From the NCBI RefSeq assembly GCF_039830135.1, contig NZ_CP156081.1, positions 4,078,001 through 4,142,000 of the forward strand: DNA of 64,000 bases. The letters are read 5' to 3'. A program made the translations under genes and the position numbers. Below, in pieces: positions 1 to 7,692 of the stretch (position 1 is the first letter of the stretch; each line of letters starts with the position of its first letter). The notes under the pieces were generated by a model. It was not told the origin of the DNA. It did no database searches and saw nothing but the letters and a program-made list of their open reading frames with translations. This DNA comes from Defluviimonas sp. SAOS-178_SWC (GTDB taxonomy: Bacteria; Pseudomonadota; Alphaproteobacteria; Rhodobacterales; Rhodobacteraceae).

Positions 1-391
1 CGTCGGGCTGGTCGCTGTCGATGTCGAAGACGCCGATGAGCCGGCCGCCCTTGCCGAAGACCGGCAGGACGATCTCGGACCGGGTCGAGGCGGCGCAGGC
101 GATATGGCCGGGGAACGCCTCCACGTCCCGCACGAGCTGGACCTTGCCAGTGCGTGCCGCCGCGCCGCAGACACCCCTGGCGAAGGGGATGGTGAGGCAG
201 CCATGGCCACCCTGATAGGGGCCGATCTTCAGGGTTTCCGGCGCGGTCACGCGGTAAAATCCGGTCCAGTCGAAGCGGGCATCGGACTGGTGCACCTCGC
301 AGGCGACGGTGGCCATCAGCGCGACGATGTCATCCTCGCCCTCGGCGAGGCTTTCGATCACCTTGGCGAGCGTGGGGTAGTCGACAGTCAT
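1..391 (-). CDS. msrC: Free methionine-(R)-sulfoxide reductase (fRMsr, GAF domain), 3' end outside window
   Basis: Reduces free L-methionine-(R)-S-oxide to methionine in the cytoplasm, with thioredoxin as reductant. About 130 residues of the GAF-type domain are visible; the C-terminal end runs off the window. The three cysteines of the family are present at residues 65, 75 and 99, with spacing 10 and 24, the same as Cys84, Cys94 and Cys118 of E. coli MsrC (YebR). The motifs GCLTIPFARGVCG, HIACAAST and SEIVLPV match that family closely. The ATG at 391 is the only good start and opens MTVDYPTLAKVIE. It lies downstream of the thiolase on the same strand, beyond a GC-rich hairpin. Confidence 0.88.
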   Translation of the reverse strand, partial: MTVDYPTLAKVIESLAEGEDDIVALMATVACEVHQSDARFDWTGFYRVTAPETLKIGPYQGGHGCLTIPFARGVCGAAARTGKVQLVRDVEAFPGHIACAASTRSEIVLPVFGKGGRLIGVFDIDSDQPD

Positions 392-412
392 GCGGTCTCC
401 TGTTGCGGCCGG

Positions 413-433
413 CCGGGGGCAGTCTGCCCCCGG
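413..433. terminator. GC-rich hairpin, probable terminator and head of a Rhodobacterales-type intergenic repeat
   Basis: CCGGGGGCA at 413-421 and TGCCCCCGG at 425-433 form a perfect 9-bp stem with a GTC loop between the thiolase stop and msrC. No T-run follows on either strand, so it may act only as a weak terminator or an mRNA-stabilising stem. It is followed by a conserved-looking tail at 443-463 (separate entry). Confidence 0.5.
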
Positions 434-442
434 ACCCCCGAA

Positions 443-463
443 GGTATTTCTGGCAAGATGAAG
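443..463 (+). repeat. Short intergenic repeat tail, copy 1
   Basis: The 21 bases here match a 22-base stretch at 17554-17575 on the opposite strand, with one substitution and one single-base indel. Key core: TATTTC-GGCAAGATGAAG. Both copies sit at gene borders (the thiolase 3' end and upstream of a thioredoxin gene). From memory, similar stem-plus-tail elements are frequent between genes in Rhodobacterales. Confidence 0.5.
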
Positions 464-464
464 A

Positions 465-1643
465 TCAACAGCGCTCGATGGCGATGGCCGTGCCCTCGCC
501 GCCGCCGATGCAGATGGCGGCAATGCCCCGCTTGAGGCCGCGCTTTTCGAGCGCGTTCAGGAGCGTCACCATGATCCGCGCCCCGGAGGCGCCGATCGGA
601 TGGCCGAGCGCGCAGGCACCGCCGTTGACGTTGACCTTGGCGTGGTCGATGCCCAGCTCATGCATGAAGGCCATCGGCACGACGGCAAAGGCCTCGTTCA
701 CTTCCCAGAGGTCGACATCTTCCTTCGTCCAACCTAGCCGTGCGAGAAGTTTCTTCGCAGCCGGAATCGGCGCGGTCGGGAACTCCGCCGGCGCATGGGC
801 ATGGCTGGCATGGCCAAGAATGCGGGCGCGGATCTTCAGGCCGGCCGCCTCGGCGGCGGCGCGAGAGGCGAGGACGAGGGCGGCCGCGCCGTCGGAGATC
901 GACGAGGAATTGGCCGCCGTCACGGTGCCGTCCTTGCGGAAAGCCGGCTTCAGTGTCGGGATCTTTTCGGGCCGCGCGGTGGCCGGCTGTTCGTCGACGG
1001 CGACGGTCGTCTCGCCCTTGCGGGTCGTGATGGTGACGGGCGCGATCTCACCCGAGAAGGCACCCGTGCGCTCGGCGTCGAGCGCGCGGGAGAGCGAGGC
1101 GAGAGCGTAGTCGTCCTGCTGGGCCCGGGTGAACTGGAACGCGGAGGCGCAATCCTCGGCAAAGGTGCCCATGAGGCGTCCTTTGTCATAAGCATCCTCG
1201 AGCCCGTCGAGGAACATGTGATCGAGCGCGTTCGCATGCCCGAGCCGTGCGCCGGACCGCATCTTCGGCAGGAGATAGGGCGCGTTGGTCATGCTCTCCA
1301 TCCCGCCGGCGACCATGATCCCGGTCGACCCGAGCGCGATCTGGTCGTAGGCGACCATTGCCGCCTTCATGCCCGAGCCGCACATCTTGTTCAGCGTCGT
1401 GGCCGGCACCCCCTCACCCAGGCCCGCCTTGAACCCGGCCTGGCGCGCCGGGGCCTGGCCCTGACCGGCGGGCAGGACACAGCCCATCAGGAGTTCTTCG
1501 ATCTGGTCCTGCGTCGAACCGGCATCGGCGAGCGCGGCGGCAATGGCGACGCCGCCGAGCGTCGCCGCATCTGTCCCGGCAAAGGCGCCCTGGAAGCCCC
1601 CCATCGCGGTCCGCGCGGCACCGGCAATCACAACCTCTTCCAT
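465..1643 (-). CDS. Acetyl-CoA C-acetyltransferase (thiolase)
   Basis: Condenses two acetyl-CoA to acetoacetyl-CoA, or cleaves 3-ketoacyl-CoA, with roles in polyhydroxybutyrate synthesis or acyl-CoA degradation. At 392 residues it has the normal length. All thiolase landmarks are present: the acyl-accepting Cys88 in LNKMCGSGMK, the GGMESMTNAPY segment, His348 in NGGACALGHPIGASGARI and the catalytic Cys378 in CIGGGEGTA. No phaB or beta-oxidation partner lies next door, so a biosynthetic (PhaA-like) and a degradative (AtoB-like) role cannot be separated. Confidence 0.93.
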   Translation of the reverse strand: MEEVVIAGAARTAMGGFQGAFAGTDAATLGGVAIAAALADAGSTQDQIEELLMGCVLPAGQGQAPARQAGFKAGLGEGVPATTLNKMCGSGMKAAMVAYDQIALGSTGIMVAGGMESMTNAPYLLPKMRSGARLGHANALDHMFLDGLEDAYDKGRLMGTFAEDCASAFQFTRAQQDDYALASLSRALDAERTGAFSGEIAPVTITTRKGETTVAVDEQPATARPEKIPTLKPAFRKDGTVTAANSSSISDGAAALVLASRAAAEAAGLKIRARILGHASHAHAPAEFPTAPIPAAKKLLARLGWTKEDVDLWEVNEAFAVVPMAFMHELGIDHAKVNVNGGACALGHPIGASGARIMVTLLNALEKRGLKRGIAAICIGGGEGTAIAIERC

Positions 1644-1734
1644 TCCGAACTCCTTCCCGATCCTTCGTCCAGAGGCATACAGAATAGTAAGGATTGGCGT
1701 CTAGCCTTCGCGTGACAAGACCGAGGGCAGAGCA

Positions 1735-2064
1735 ATGAACCTTTCGACGGACACCGGAGACGGCGCACTGATCGTGCGCGTGAACGAGGAGCGGATCGAC
1801 GCGGCCGTCGCGATCCAGTTCAAGGACAGGATGCGCGAGATGACCGGCGGCGGGGCCGGGCCGGTCATCCTCGACCTCTCGCGGGTGATGTTCATCGACA
1901 GCTCCGGGCTCGGCGCCATCGTCGCGGTGATGAAGTTCCTCGCCCCGGCAAGGCGGCTCGAGCTGGCGGCGCTGACACCGAATGTCGGCAAGGTCTTTCA
2001 TCTGACGCGGATGGACAGCGTCTTCCCGATCCATGCCAGCGCCCCGGAACCACGTCGGGAATGA
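1735..2064 (+). CDS. STAS-domain anti-sigma factor antagonist
   Basis: A single STAS domain of 109 residues, similar to SpoIIAA/RsbV. The phosphorylatable serine lies in the conserved DSSGLG motif at residues 55-60, preceded by the hydrophobic strand VILDLSRVMFI. Such proteins bind a partner HATPase kinase when unphosphorylated and release its target. The next gene overlaps it by 4 bases (ATGA) and encodes exactly such a kinase, so the pair forms a switch. No sigma factor or PP2C phosphatase is encoded nearby. Confidence 0.88.
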   Translation: MNLSTDTGDGALIVRVNEERIDAAVAIQFKDRMREMTGGGAGPVILDLSRVMFIDSSGLGAIVAVMKFLAPARRLELAALTPNVGKVFHLTRMDSVFPIHASAPEPRRE

Positions 2065-2543
2065 CGACTGAACCTGCTGCGAAAACCGAAGCTGCGGGAC
2101 AGGGCACGACGCCGGGAGGCGATCTGTTCCGGGCCGCCTTCATCGCCGAACCGATCGCGGTGCGTGACGCGCTCCGGGGCGCGGTGGCGCGATTCGCCAG
2201 GCGGATCACGACGGAAGATGCCGGGGCGCTGGAACTTGCCCTGGCGGAGGTGCTGAACAACGTCGCCGAACACGCGTATGCGGAGATGCAGCCCGGTCCG
2301 GTCGCGCTTTACCTCCGGCGGGCGGGTGGCGACCTTCATTGCGTCATCGAGGATCGGGGCCGTCCGATGCCCGGTCTTGCACTGCCGGAGAGACAGCTGC
2401 GAACCGTCGCCACCACGATCGACGATCTCGCCGAGGGTGGCTGGGGCTGGGCGCTGATCCGCGACCTGACGGCGGACCTCGCCTACAGCCGGAAAGACGG
2501 CCGGAACAGGCTGACGTTCCGCATTCCTCTCACCGCCCGGTAG
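2061..2543 (+). CDS. RsbW-like ATP-binding anti-sigma regulatory kinase (HATPase_c)
   Basis: 160 residues with the GHKL fold of serine-protein kinases that phosphorylate STAS antagonists. The N box is visible as ALAEVLNNVAEHAY, followed by the G1-like VIEDRGRPMP and the G2-like GGWGWALIRDL. The start codon overlaps the stop of the STAS gene, which indicates translational coupling and a 1:1 partnership. The target, a sigma factor or other effector, is not encoded in the window. Confidence 0.87.
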   Translation: MTTEPAAKTEAAGQGTTPGGDLFRAAFIAEPIAVRDALRGAVARFARRITTEDAGALELALAEVLNNVAEHAYAEMQPGPVALYLRRAGGDLHCVIEDRGRPMPGLALPERQLRTVATTIDDLAEGGWGWALIRDLTADLAYSRKDGRNRLTFRIPLTAR

Positions 2544-2632
2544 CGGGAAGAGCGCCGCAAATATGCCGCAATGACTCCCAAACTCGGCCCGAATGCCACG
2601 CAAGGATGGGACCCGTAGCTGCTTAAGGCTTC

Positions 2633-2679
2633 CCTCGGCGCCGCGTTCAACAGCCCCCACCCATTGCGCGGCGCCGAGG
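2633..2679. terminator. Strong stem-loop in the 320-base gap between the kinase and the gamma-glutamyltransferase-like gene
   Basis: CCTCGGCGCCGCG at 2633-2645 and its exact complement at 2667-2679 form a 13-bp stem with a 21-base C-rich loop. It is followed on the plus strand by a pyrimidine tract (tctttcccttt), so it is a plausible factor-independent terminator for the STAS/kinase unit. The rest of the gap (2544-2863) shows no convincing ORF. A short structured RNA ending here is an alternative reading. Confidence 0.55.
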
Positions 2680-2863
2680 TCTTTCCCTTTCACGACTGGA
2701 TTAACTCCGCCGCCTCGGGTGAGCCATATGGTGCCCTGACGTCGTGGTCCGACGCCTGCCCGAGTCCGCTGCCGGATGATCGGCAGAAATCGCACCGGAC
2801 CGTCAGTTTTCCGATTCATCGCGGAATCGAAACGCGATAGCGTGCCCGCGACAGGAGGGCACG

Positions 2864-4444
2864 ATGCGCGATTTCCAGCTACCCGGACGATCCCCCGTTC
2901 TGGCCGCGAACGCGGTCTGTGCCACATCCCATCCTCTCGTGGCCAAAACCGCGCTCGATGTCCTGCAGGCGGGCGGCAACGCGGTGGACGCCGCGATCGC
3001 CGGTGCCGTGCTCCTTGGGTTCGCCGAACCGCAAAGCTGCGGCATCGGCGGCGACTGCTTCGCGCTCGTCAAACCGGCGGGCACGGAAGAGGTAATCGCA
3101 TTGAACGGATCGGGGCGGGCGCCGAAGGGGCTGCGGGCTGCCGCCCTCCGCGACCGGGGCATGACGGCGATCGGCACGGAAAGCGTCGAGTCGGTGACGA
3201 TCCCCGGCGCGATCGACGCCTTTTGCGCGCTGTCTGATCGCTTCGGTCGCCTTGGCCTCGCCGCGAGCCTCGCCCCCGCGATCCGCTATGCCGAAGAAGG
3301 AATACCCGTCGCGCCCCGCGTCGCGTTCGACTGGCCGGAGAGTGGCGCGCGGCTGACCGGCGCGGCGCGGGATATCTACTTGCGGGACGGCAAACCCCTG
3401 ATCACCGGCGACACCTTCCGGGCGCCCGGCCAGGCCGAGGTTCTACGCCGGATCGCAAAGGAAGGTCGGGCCGGGTTTTACAATGGCGAGGTCGCCGAGG
3501 ATATGGTGCGCACGCTCAAAGCATTGGGCGGCACACATGACCTGTCCGACTTCGCCGGGACCGCGTGCACCTGGACCGAACCGATTTTGGGCCATTATCA
3601 CGGTCACGACCTTCTTGAGCATCCTCCCAACGGTCAGGGCGCGACGGCGATCCTCATCCTGAAAATCCTGTCGCATTTCAACGTTGCTGCGCTTGACCCC
3701 TTCGGCCCGGACCGCGCGCATCTGGAAGCGGAGGCCGCCAAGCTCGCCTATGACGCGCGCGACCGCTTCATCGCCGATCCCGACTTCACGACTCGGCTCG
3801 ACCACATGATCTCGGACGACACGGCGGCGCGACTGGCGGCCCTGATCGACCCGAAACGTGCGATGGAGCAGGTCGCCAGGCGGGCCGAGGCAGTTCATCG
3901 CGACACGGTCTATCTGACCGTCGTGGACCGCGACCGGATGGCGGTGTCGCTCATCTATTCGACCTACTGGGGCTTCGGTTCCGGCATTGCGTCGGAAAAA
4001 TTCGGCATCCTCTTTCAGAACCGGGGCGCCGGGTTCACGTTGGCCGAGGGCCATCCGAACGAGGCGGCCGGCGGCAAGCGGCCGATGCATACCATCATTC
4101 CGGCGATGCTCTCCCATGAGGGCCGCGTGATCATGCCCTTCGGCGTCATGGGCGGGTCATTCCAGCCGATGGGGCACGCACATGTGGTGTCGAACCTTCT
4201 CGACTATGGCATGGACCCCCAAGAGGCCCTCGATGCGCCGCGTTCGATGGCCGAGGACGGGGTGCTGAAGGTGGAGCGCGGATATCCGGACGCCACCGCA
4301 CGGGCGCTCGCCGGCATGGGGCATCGCGTGACCGTTCCGGACGGTCCGCTGGGCGGTGGGCAGGCGATCCTCATCGACCACGCGCGCGGCATCCTGCACG
4401 GCGCGTCCGACCCGCGAAAGGACGGTTGCGCGCTCGGCTACTGA
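2864..4444 (+). CDS. Gamma-glutamyltransferase family Ntn hydrolase
   Basis: 526 residues of the GGT family, which cleave gamma-glutamyl bonds (glutathione) or act as related acylases after self-cleavage. The N-terminal block GGNAVDAAIAGAVLLGFAEP with GIGGD is typical. The autoprocessing nucleophile is predicted to be Thr348 in RDTVYLTVVDRD, aligning with Thr391 of E. coli GGT. No signal peptide is visible, unlike periplasmic GGT, which suggests a cytoplasmic GGT-like hydrolase; many such paralogues have unknown substrates. The start is chosen at the ATG after an aggaggGCACG-like ribosome site. It is convergent with hspQ. Confidence 0.85.
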   Translation: MRDFQLPGRSPVLAANAVCATSHPLVAKTALDVLQAGGNAVDAAIAGAVLLGFAEPQSCGIGGDCFALVKPAGTEEVIALNGSGRAPKGLRAAALRDRGMTAIGTESVESVTIPGAIDAFCALSDRFGRLGLAASLAPAIRYAEEGIPVAPRVAFDWPESGARLTGAARDIYLRDGKPLITGDTFRAPGQAEVLRRIAKEGRAGFYNGEVAEDMVRTLKALGGTHDLSDFAGTACTWTEPILGHYHGHDLLEHPPNGQGATAILILKILSHFNVAALDPFGPDRAHLEAEAAKLAYDARDRFIADPDFTTRLDHMISDDTAARLAALIDPKRAMEQVARRAEAVHRDTVYLTVVDRDRMAVSLIYSTYWGFGSGIASEKFGILFQNRGAGFTLAEGHPNEAAGGKRPMHTIIPAMLSHEGRVIMPFGVMGGSFQPMGHAHVVSNLLDYGMDPQEALDAPRSMAEDGVLKVERGYPDATARALAGMGHRVTVPDGPLGGGQAILIDHARGILHGASDPRKDGCALGY

Positions 4445-4524
4445 CGTCGGGCGCGCCCTCTCGGGACGGCGGCAAAGACGTGGGCGGGGTCGCAACCCAC
4501 CTTCCCCGGCGACGCCCGGCCGGC

Positions 4525-4851
4525 TCAGTTCAGCTGGAAATGCAACGGATAGCGGCCGTCCTCGAAATCCCCGAAAAGGTCGGGCAGATCGGGATGATCG
4601 ACCGGTTCGCCGGAATAGTCGGCGATGAGGTTCTGCTCCGAGACATAGGCGACGTAGTAGCTGTCGTCGTTCTCGGCAAGAAGGTGGTAGAAGGGCTGCT
4701 CCTTCACGGGGCGGCTGTCCTCGGGGATCGCCGCGTACCACTCGTCGGTATTGGAGAACATCGCGTCGACATCGAACACGACACCACGGAACGGGTGCTT
4801 GCGATGCCGCACCACCTGTCCGAGATGATATTTCGCACTCGTTTTAAACAT
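4525..4851 (-). CDS. hspQ: Heat shock protein HspQ
   Basis: Small DNA-binding/Lon-specificity factor family (HspQ). The residues YHLGQVVRHRKHPFRGVVFDVD and NDEWYAAIPEDSRPVKEQPFYH-like segments are diagnostic, as is the C-terminal YVSEQNL region. The preferred start at 4851 gives 108 residues (MFKTSAKYHLGQ), the usual family length. An upstream in-frame ATG at 4905 would add 18 residues of poor quality, and one at 4860 is also possible. Transcribed away from the lipoprotein gene; the intergenic region contains AT-rich tatattttgtact near the start. Confidence 0.9.
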   Translation of the reverse strand: MFKTSAKYHLGQVVRHRKHPFRGVVFDVDAMFSNTDEWYAAIPEDSRPVKEQPFYHLLAENDDSYYVAYVSEQNLIADYSGEPVDHPDLPDLFGDFEDGRYPLHFQLN

Positions 4852-5102
4852 GTCGTCCATTGCCCCTTGTATATTTTGTACTCCCTTGACCGGCTGGATG
4901 TCCATGTCTCAGACCGATTCGGACGGAAACAGTCTGTGGACCTCGCCCATACAGTTATTGCCGGCCGTTGCGCAAAAGCCGCGCCACTCACCCCTGAGAG
5001 GATCGGGCCGCGGCGGCGTGACCTTGTCCGACGCCGCTTTGTGATTTCCTCTTGCCTCGATTTTCCGTAAACTTGCGAAAAAAGAAGATCGAGCGAGGCA
5101 GT

Positions 5103-5684
5103 ATGAGCAGACTTTTCCGGCTGGGTGTCCTGTTGCTGTTGGTGTCGTGCGGTGGCGGAAACTACTCTGCGCCGCGCAACCTCGACAATGCCTGTTCGGT
5201 CCTTGATCAGCGGCCGAAATACCTGACCGCGATGAAGCGCGCCGAACGGAATTGGGGCGTGCCGATCCATGTGCAGATGGCGACGATCTACCAGGAGTCG
5301 AAGTTCATCGGCAACGCCAAGACCCCGCATCGCTTCGCGCTCGGGATCATCCCGATGGGTCGCCAAAGCTCGGCCTACGGCTATTCCCAGGCGCTGGACG
5401 GCACCTGGGACGACTACGTGAAGGCCACACGCAATCGGAGCGCGCGGCGCAACAAGATCACCGATGCCACGGACTTCATCGGCTGGTACATGGACCAGTC
5501 CGAAAGGAAACTCGGCATCTCCAAGTGGGACGCGACGAGCCAGTACCTCGCCTATCACGAAGGCCATGGCGGCTTCTCTCGGGGCAGTCACAACGAGAAG
5601 GCCTGGCTGTTGCGGGTCGCGGCCGAGGTGGGGGCGCGTGCGGAGCTTTATCAGCGCCAGCTTATCGCGTGCGGCAAGCTCTGA
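5103..5684 (+). CDS. Transglycosylase-like (lysozyme-fold) lipoprotein
   Basis: 193 residues. The start at 5103 follows a GAGG ribosome site and opens with a lipoprotein signal MSRLFRLGVLLLLVSC, lipobox LVSC, so the mature protein should be lipidated. The body resembles SLT-type domains: the catalytic-type Glu lies in ATIYQESKFIG, and GYSQALDGTWDDYV follows the pattern of muramidase-like folds. It probably acts on peptidoglycan, but the family is only loosely characterised. The upstream in-frame ATG at 5052 would disrupt the signal peptide and is rejected. Confidence 0.75.
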   Translation: MSRLFRLGVLLLLVSCGGGNYSAPRNLDNACSVLDQRPKYLTAMKRAERNWGVPIHVQMATIYQESKFIGNAKTPHRFALGIIPMGRQSSAYGYSQALDGTWDDYVKATRNRSARRNKITDATDFIGWYMDQSERKLGISKWDATSQYLAYHEGHGGFSRGSHNEKAWLLRVAAEVGARAELYQRQLIACGKL

Positions 5685-5687
5685 GGA

Positions 5688-6299
5688 TCACTTGCGCTCG
5701 GGGCGCTTGAGCTTGGCGGCTTCCGCCTGGATCGAAAAGAGGCTGGTTTCGTAGCTTTGACCGGTTTTCAGCGGTCCGAGGATGACCGTCGTCCGACCGC
5801 CCGCCTCGTCGGTCACCAGCCACTGCTTCAGCGCTAAGGGGTTGGCGGAAAAGGCCATTTGCAGCGTGCCGAGCTCGGGATGGGCGGGGTCTTGGGCGGT
5901 TACAACGGTTAGGCCGTCCACCTCGTCATGGCCGACGACCATTTTGTCGCGGGTGAGGTCGACCGTCCGGGCGAGGATGAGGTTCAGGGGGGTCTTCGAG
6001 AGCGGATATTGCTCGGGCGGTTGGTTGGATTTCCCATCAAAAACAGCGACTTGGCCGCCGGTGGCGAGGACGAGGGTGCGGTCGGGGGGGGCGTATTCGA
6101 AGCGCATCCGGCCGGGGCGCTGGATCAGGACGCGGCCGGTGGCGGTGCTGCCGTCGGCGTTGATTTGCCTGAACTCGGCCTCCGCCGTCTTCAAGCCGTT
6201 GATATAATTGGAAATCGCGTTCAGCGACAGCTTCTCGGCATGGGCCGGGAGGGCCAGAACGGCGGCGAGGACGGGGGCGAGGAAAGCGGTCAGTTTCAT
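5688..6299 (-). CDS. lolA: Outer-membrane lipoprotein carrier protein LolA
   Basis: Periplasmic chaperone that takes lipoproteins from LolCDE to the outer membrane. 203 residues with a clear signal peptide ending LALPAHA. The LolA core is visible: RMRFEYAPPDRTLVLATGGQVAVFDGKSNQ and QYPLSKTPLNLIL. In many Rhodobacterales lolA follows ftsK directly. Here ftsK ends 2.4 kb away and an accessory block lies between, on the upstream side of lolA. Confidence 0.93.
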   Translation of the reverse strand: MKLTAFLAPVLAAVLALPAHAEKLSLNAISNYINGLKTAEAEFRQINADGSTATGRVLIQRPGRMRFEYAPPDRTLVLATGGQVAVFDGKSNQPPEQYPLSKTPLNLILARTVDLTRDKMVVGHDEVDGLTVVTAQDPAHPELGTLQMAFSANPLALKQWLVTDEAGGRTTVILGPLKTGQSYETSLFSIQAEAAKLKRPERK

Positions 6300-6325
6300 G
6301 GAGCCTAGATAGGCCAGCGCCCGTG

Positions 6326-6376
6326 GTTATGCCATAACAGCCGCGTCACATATCCGTAGGTTTTCCGTAGCTACGG
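6326..6376. promoter_or_regulatory. Palindromes and helically phased repeats in the lolA/BrnA-like divergent region
   Basis: GTTATGCCATAAC at 6326-6338 is a 6-bp inverted repeat around one base. CCGTAG occurs at 6354-6359 and 6365-6370, 11 bases apart, and the second copy continues into CTACGG to form the perfect palindrome CCGTAGCTACGG at 6365-6376. Spacing of one helical turn suggests a protein-binding site. BrnA-type proteins autoregulate in known BrnTA systems, so the BrnA-like gene at 6448 is a candidate binder (inference). Confidence 0.45.
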
Positions 6377-6447
6377 ACCGCGCGGGCGGGAAACCGCCTT
6401 TTCACACCCCTTTGGCATGGTTGGGGCCCCGCGTTCGAGAGGCCGAC

Positions 6448-6921
6448 ATGCCCAGACAGACCAGATCCGAAAAGGACCGCCTTGCCGCCTACCACGAACT
6501 GGCCGAGACAATGCGGGGGCTGGAGGCGGACCTGCGCTGGGGGCTGAACGATACGCTCCGCCTCCCCCATGAATGGCAGGAGATCGCCGCGCGGCCCGGC
6601 GTGCCGAAGAAGCAGATGGTGACGATAAGGCTGGACGAGGACGTGCTCGCCTTCTTCCGGGCGATGGGGGCGGGGTACCTGACGCGGATCAACGCGGTGC
6701 TGCGGACCTTCATGCTCGCCCGGCTTGCCGGCGTGGTGACGGGGCCGGAAGGGGTGGCCTATGCGCCGTCGCTGGAGGATCAGGCCTATGCGCTCCGCCG
6801 CGAAATCCTCGACCACGCGGCGGCGGTCGAAGCGGCGCGGGAGGCCAAGGAGCACGACGCCGAGATGCGCGAGAAGGTGAAGGGGCTGACGGCGCTCAGG
6901 GATTCACGGTTGGGGAAGTAG
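6448..6921 (+). CDS. BrnA-antitoxin family protein without an adjacent BrnT
   Basis: 157 residues from the ATG at 6448, which follows a GAGAGG ribosome site. The central segment KKQMVTIRLDEDVLAFFRAMGAGYLTRINAVLRTFM is the ribbon-helix-helix BrnA domain (PF14384-like). A C-terminal charged helix rich in Ala, Glu and Lys follows. BrnA normally neutralises the RelE-fold toxin BrnT, encoded just upstream; the 148 bases before this gene hold no BrnT. It is either an orphan antitoxin or a stand-alone DNA-binding regulator. It begins the accessory block between lolA and ftsK. Confidence 0.8.
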   Translation: MPRQTRSEKDRLAAYHELAETMRGLEADLRWGLNDTLRLPHEWQEIAARPGVPKKQMVTIRLDEDVLAFFRAMGAGYLTRINAVLRTFMLARLAGVVTGPEGVAYAPSLEDQAYALRREILDHAAAVEAAREAKEHDAEMREKVKGLTALRDSRLGK

Positions 6922-7020
6922 GGGGGGGTCCACCTGCAGCGCGGAACAAACAAAAAACATTTGCCGGCTTAACCAAGTGGAACTACATTGTGGATATCCT
7001 CACTAAGAGAAAGTCCCACA

Positions 7021-7692
7021 ATGGCAGATCAATCGTTTCCGCAGATACCCTCAACGGTGTGGTGGGGGGTTCGCGAGATCCTGCAGCGCTCGCCACGAGC
7101 CAAGATCGACGAGAGTATGCTCGCCGCAACCCTCAGCGTCCAATCGGTTGCTGCAAAGCAATATATTGTAGAGTTGAAGAAGGTAGGTCTTCTGGACGAC
7201 GAAGGGCGTGGAACACCACTTGCGAATGCCTGGAGAATGGATGAGAGCTACGCACAGGCAGTGGATGAACTTGCGAATGCGTGCTACCCGGAAGGACTAG
7301 TCACTATCGCCCCTCCGGGAAATGCAGACAGGCAACGCGTTGTGAATTGGTTCATGACGCAAGGATTAGGCGCAGGTACCGCAGGAAATAAGGCCGCAAC
7401 GTACCTCATGATTACCAGCCCTGAGCCCGGAGCTGCAGGAGCTGCAGCCGCTCGCGGTGAGAGCAAAAAGTCAAGTTCCTCTGATTCAGTGGCGACATCC
7501 ACTTCTGCCCCTCCCATTCGGAAGAACGCTCCAGCAAGGAAGCAGGCGCCTCGCGCGCCCGAAGGAGCAAGGGTCGACAGCACATCAATCCCCCTAAACC
7601 TGAATGTCCAAATACACATCAGCGCAGATGCATCCAGCGAGCAGATCGAGACTATATTCTCAGCGATGAGGAAATACCTCAGGAATGATTGA
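7021..7692 (+). CDS. DUF5343-like protein with winged-helix N-terminus, first gene of a putative defence pair
   Basis: 223 residues from the ATG at 7021 (an upstream in-frame start at 6988 is less likely). Residues about 5-75 (STVWWGVREILQR, DESMLAATLSVQ, AAKQYIVELKKVGLLDD, TPLANAWR) look like a winged helix-turn-helix and match my memory of DUF5343. The middle is a low-complexity Ser/Ala/Lys/Pro linker, about residues 140-190. The C-terminus LNVQIHISADASSEQIETIF is a second conserved block. Base composition is near 50 percent GC, well below the flanks, which suggests transfer. It overlaps the next gene by 8 bases, so the two are coupled. Confidence 0.7.
   Translation: MADQSFPQIPSTVWWGVREILQRSPRAKIDESMLAATLSVQSVAAKQYIVELKKVGLLDDEGRGTPLANAWRMDESYAQAVDELANACYPEGLVTIAPPGNADRQRVVNWFMTQGLGAGTAGNKAATYLMITSPEPGAAGAAAARGESKKSSSSDSVATSTSAPPIRKNAPARKQAPRAPEGARVDSTSIPLNLNVQIHISADASSEQIETIFSAMRKYLRND

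Noticed and set aside
4445..4524. Possible third REP-like copy (tcgggcgcgccctctcggga)
   Set aside because: Only part of the core is similar and the outer arms are missing; could be chance in GC-rich DNA.
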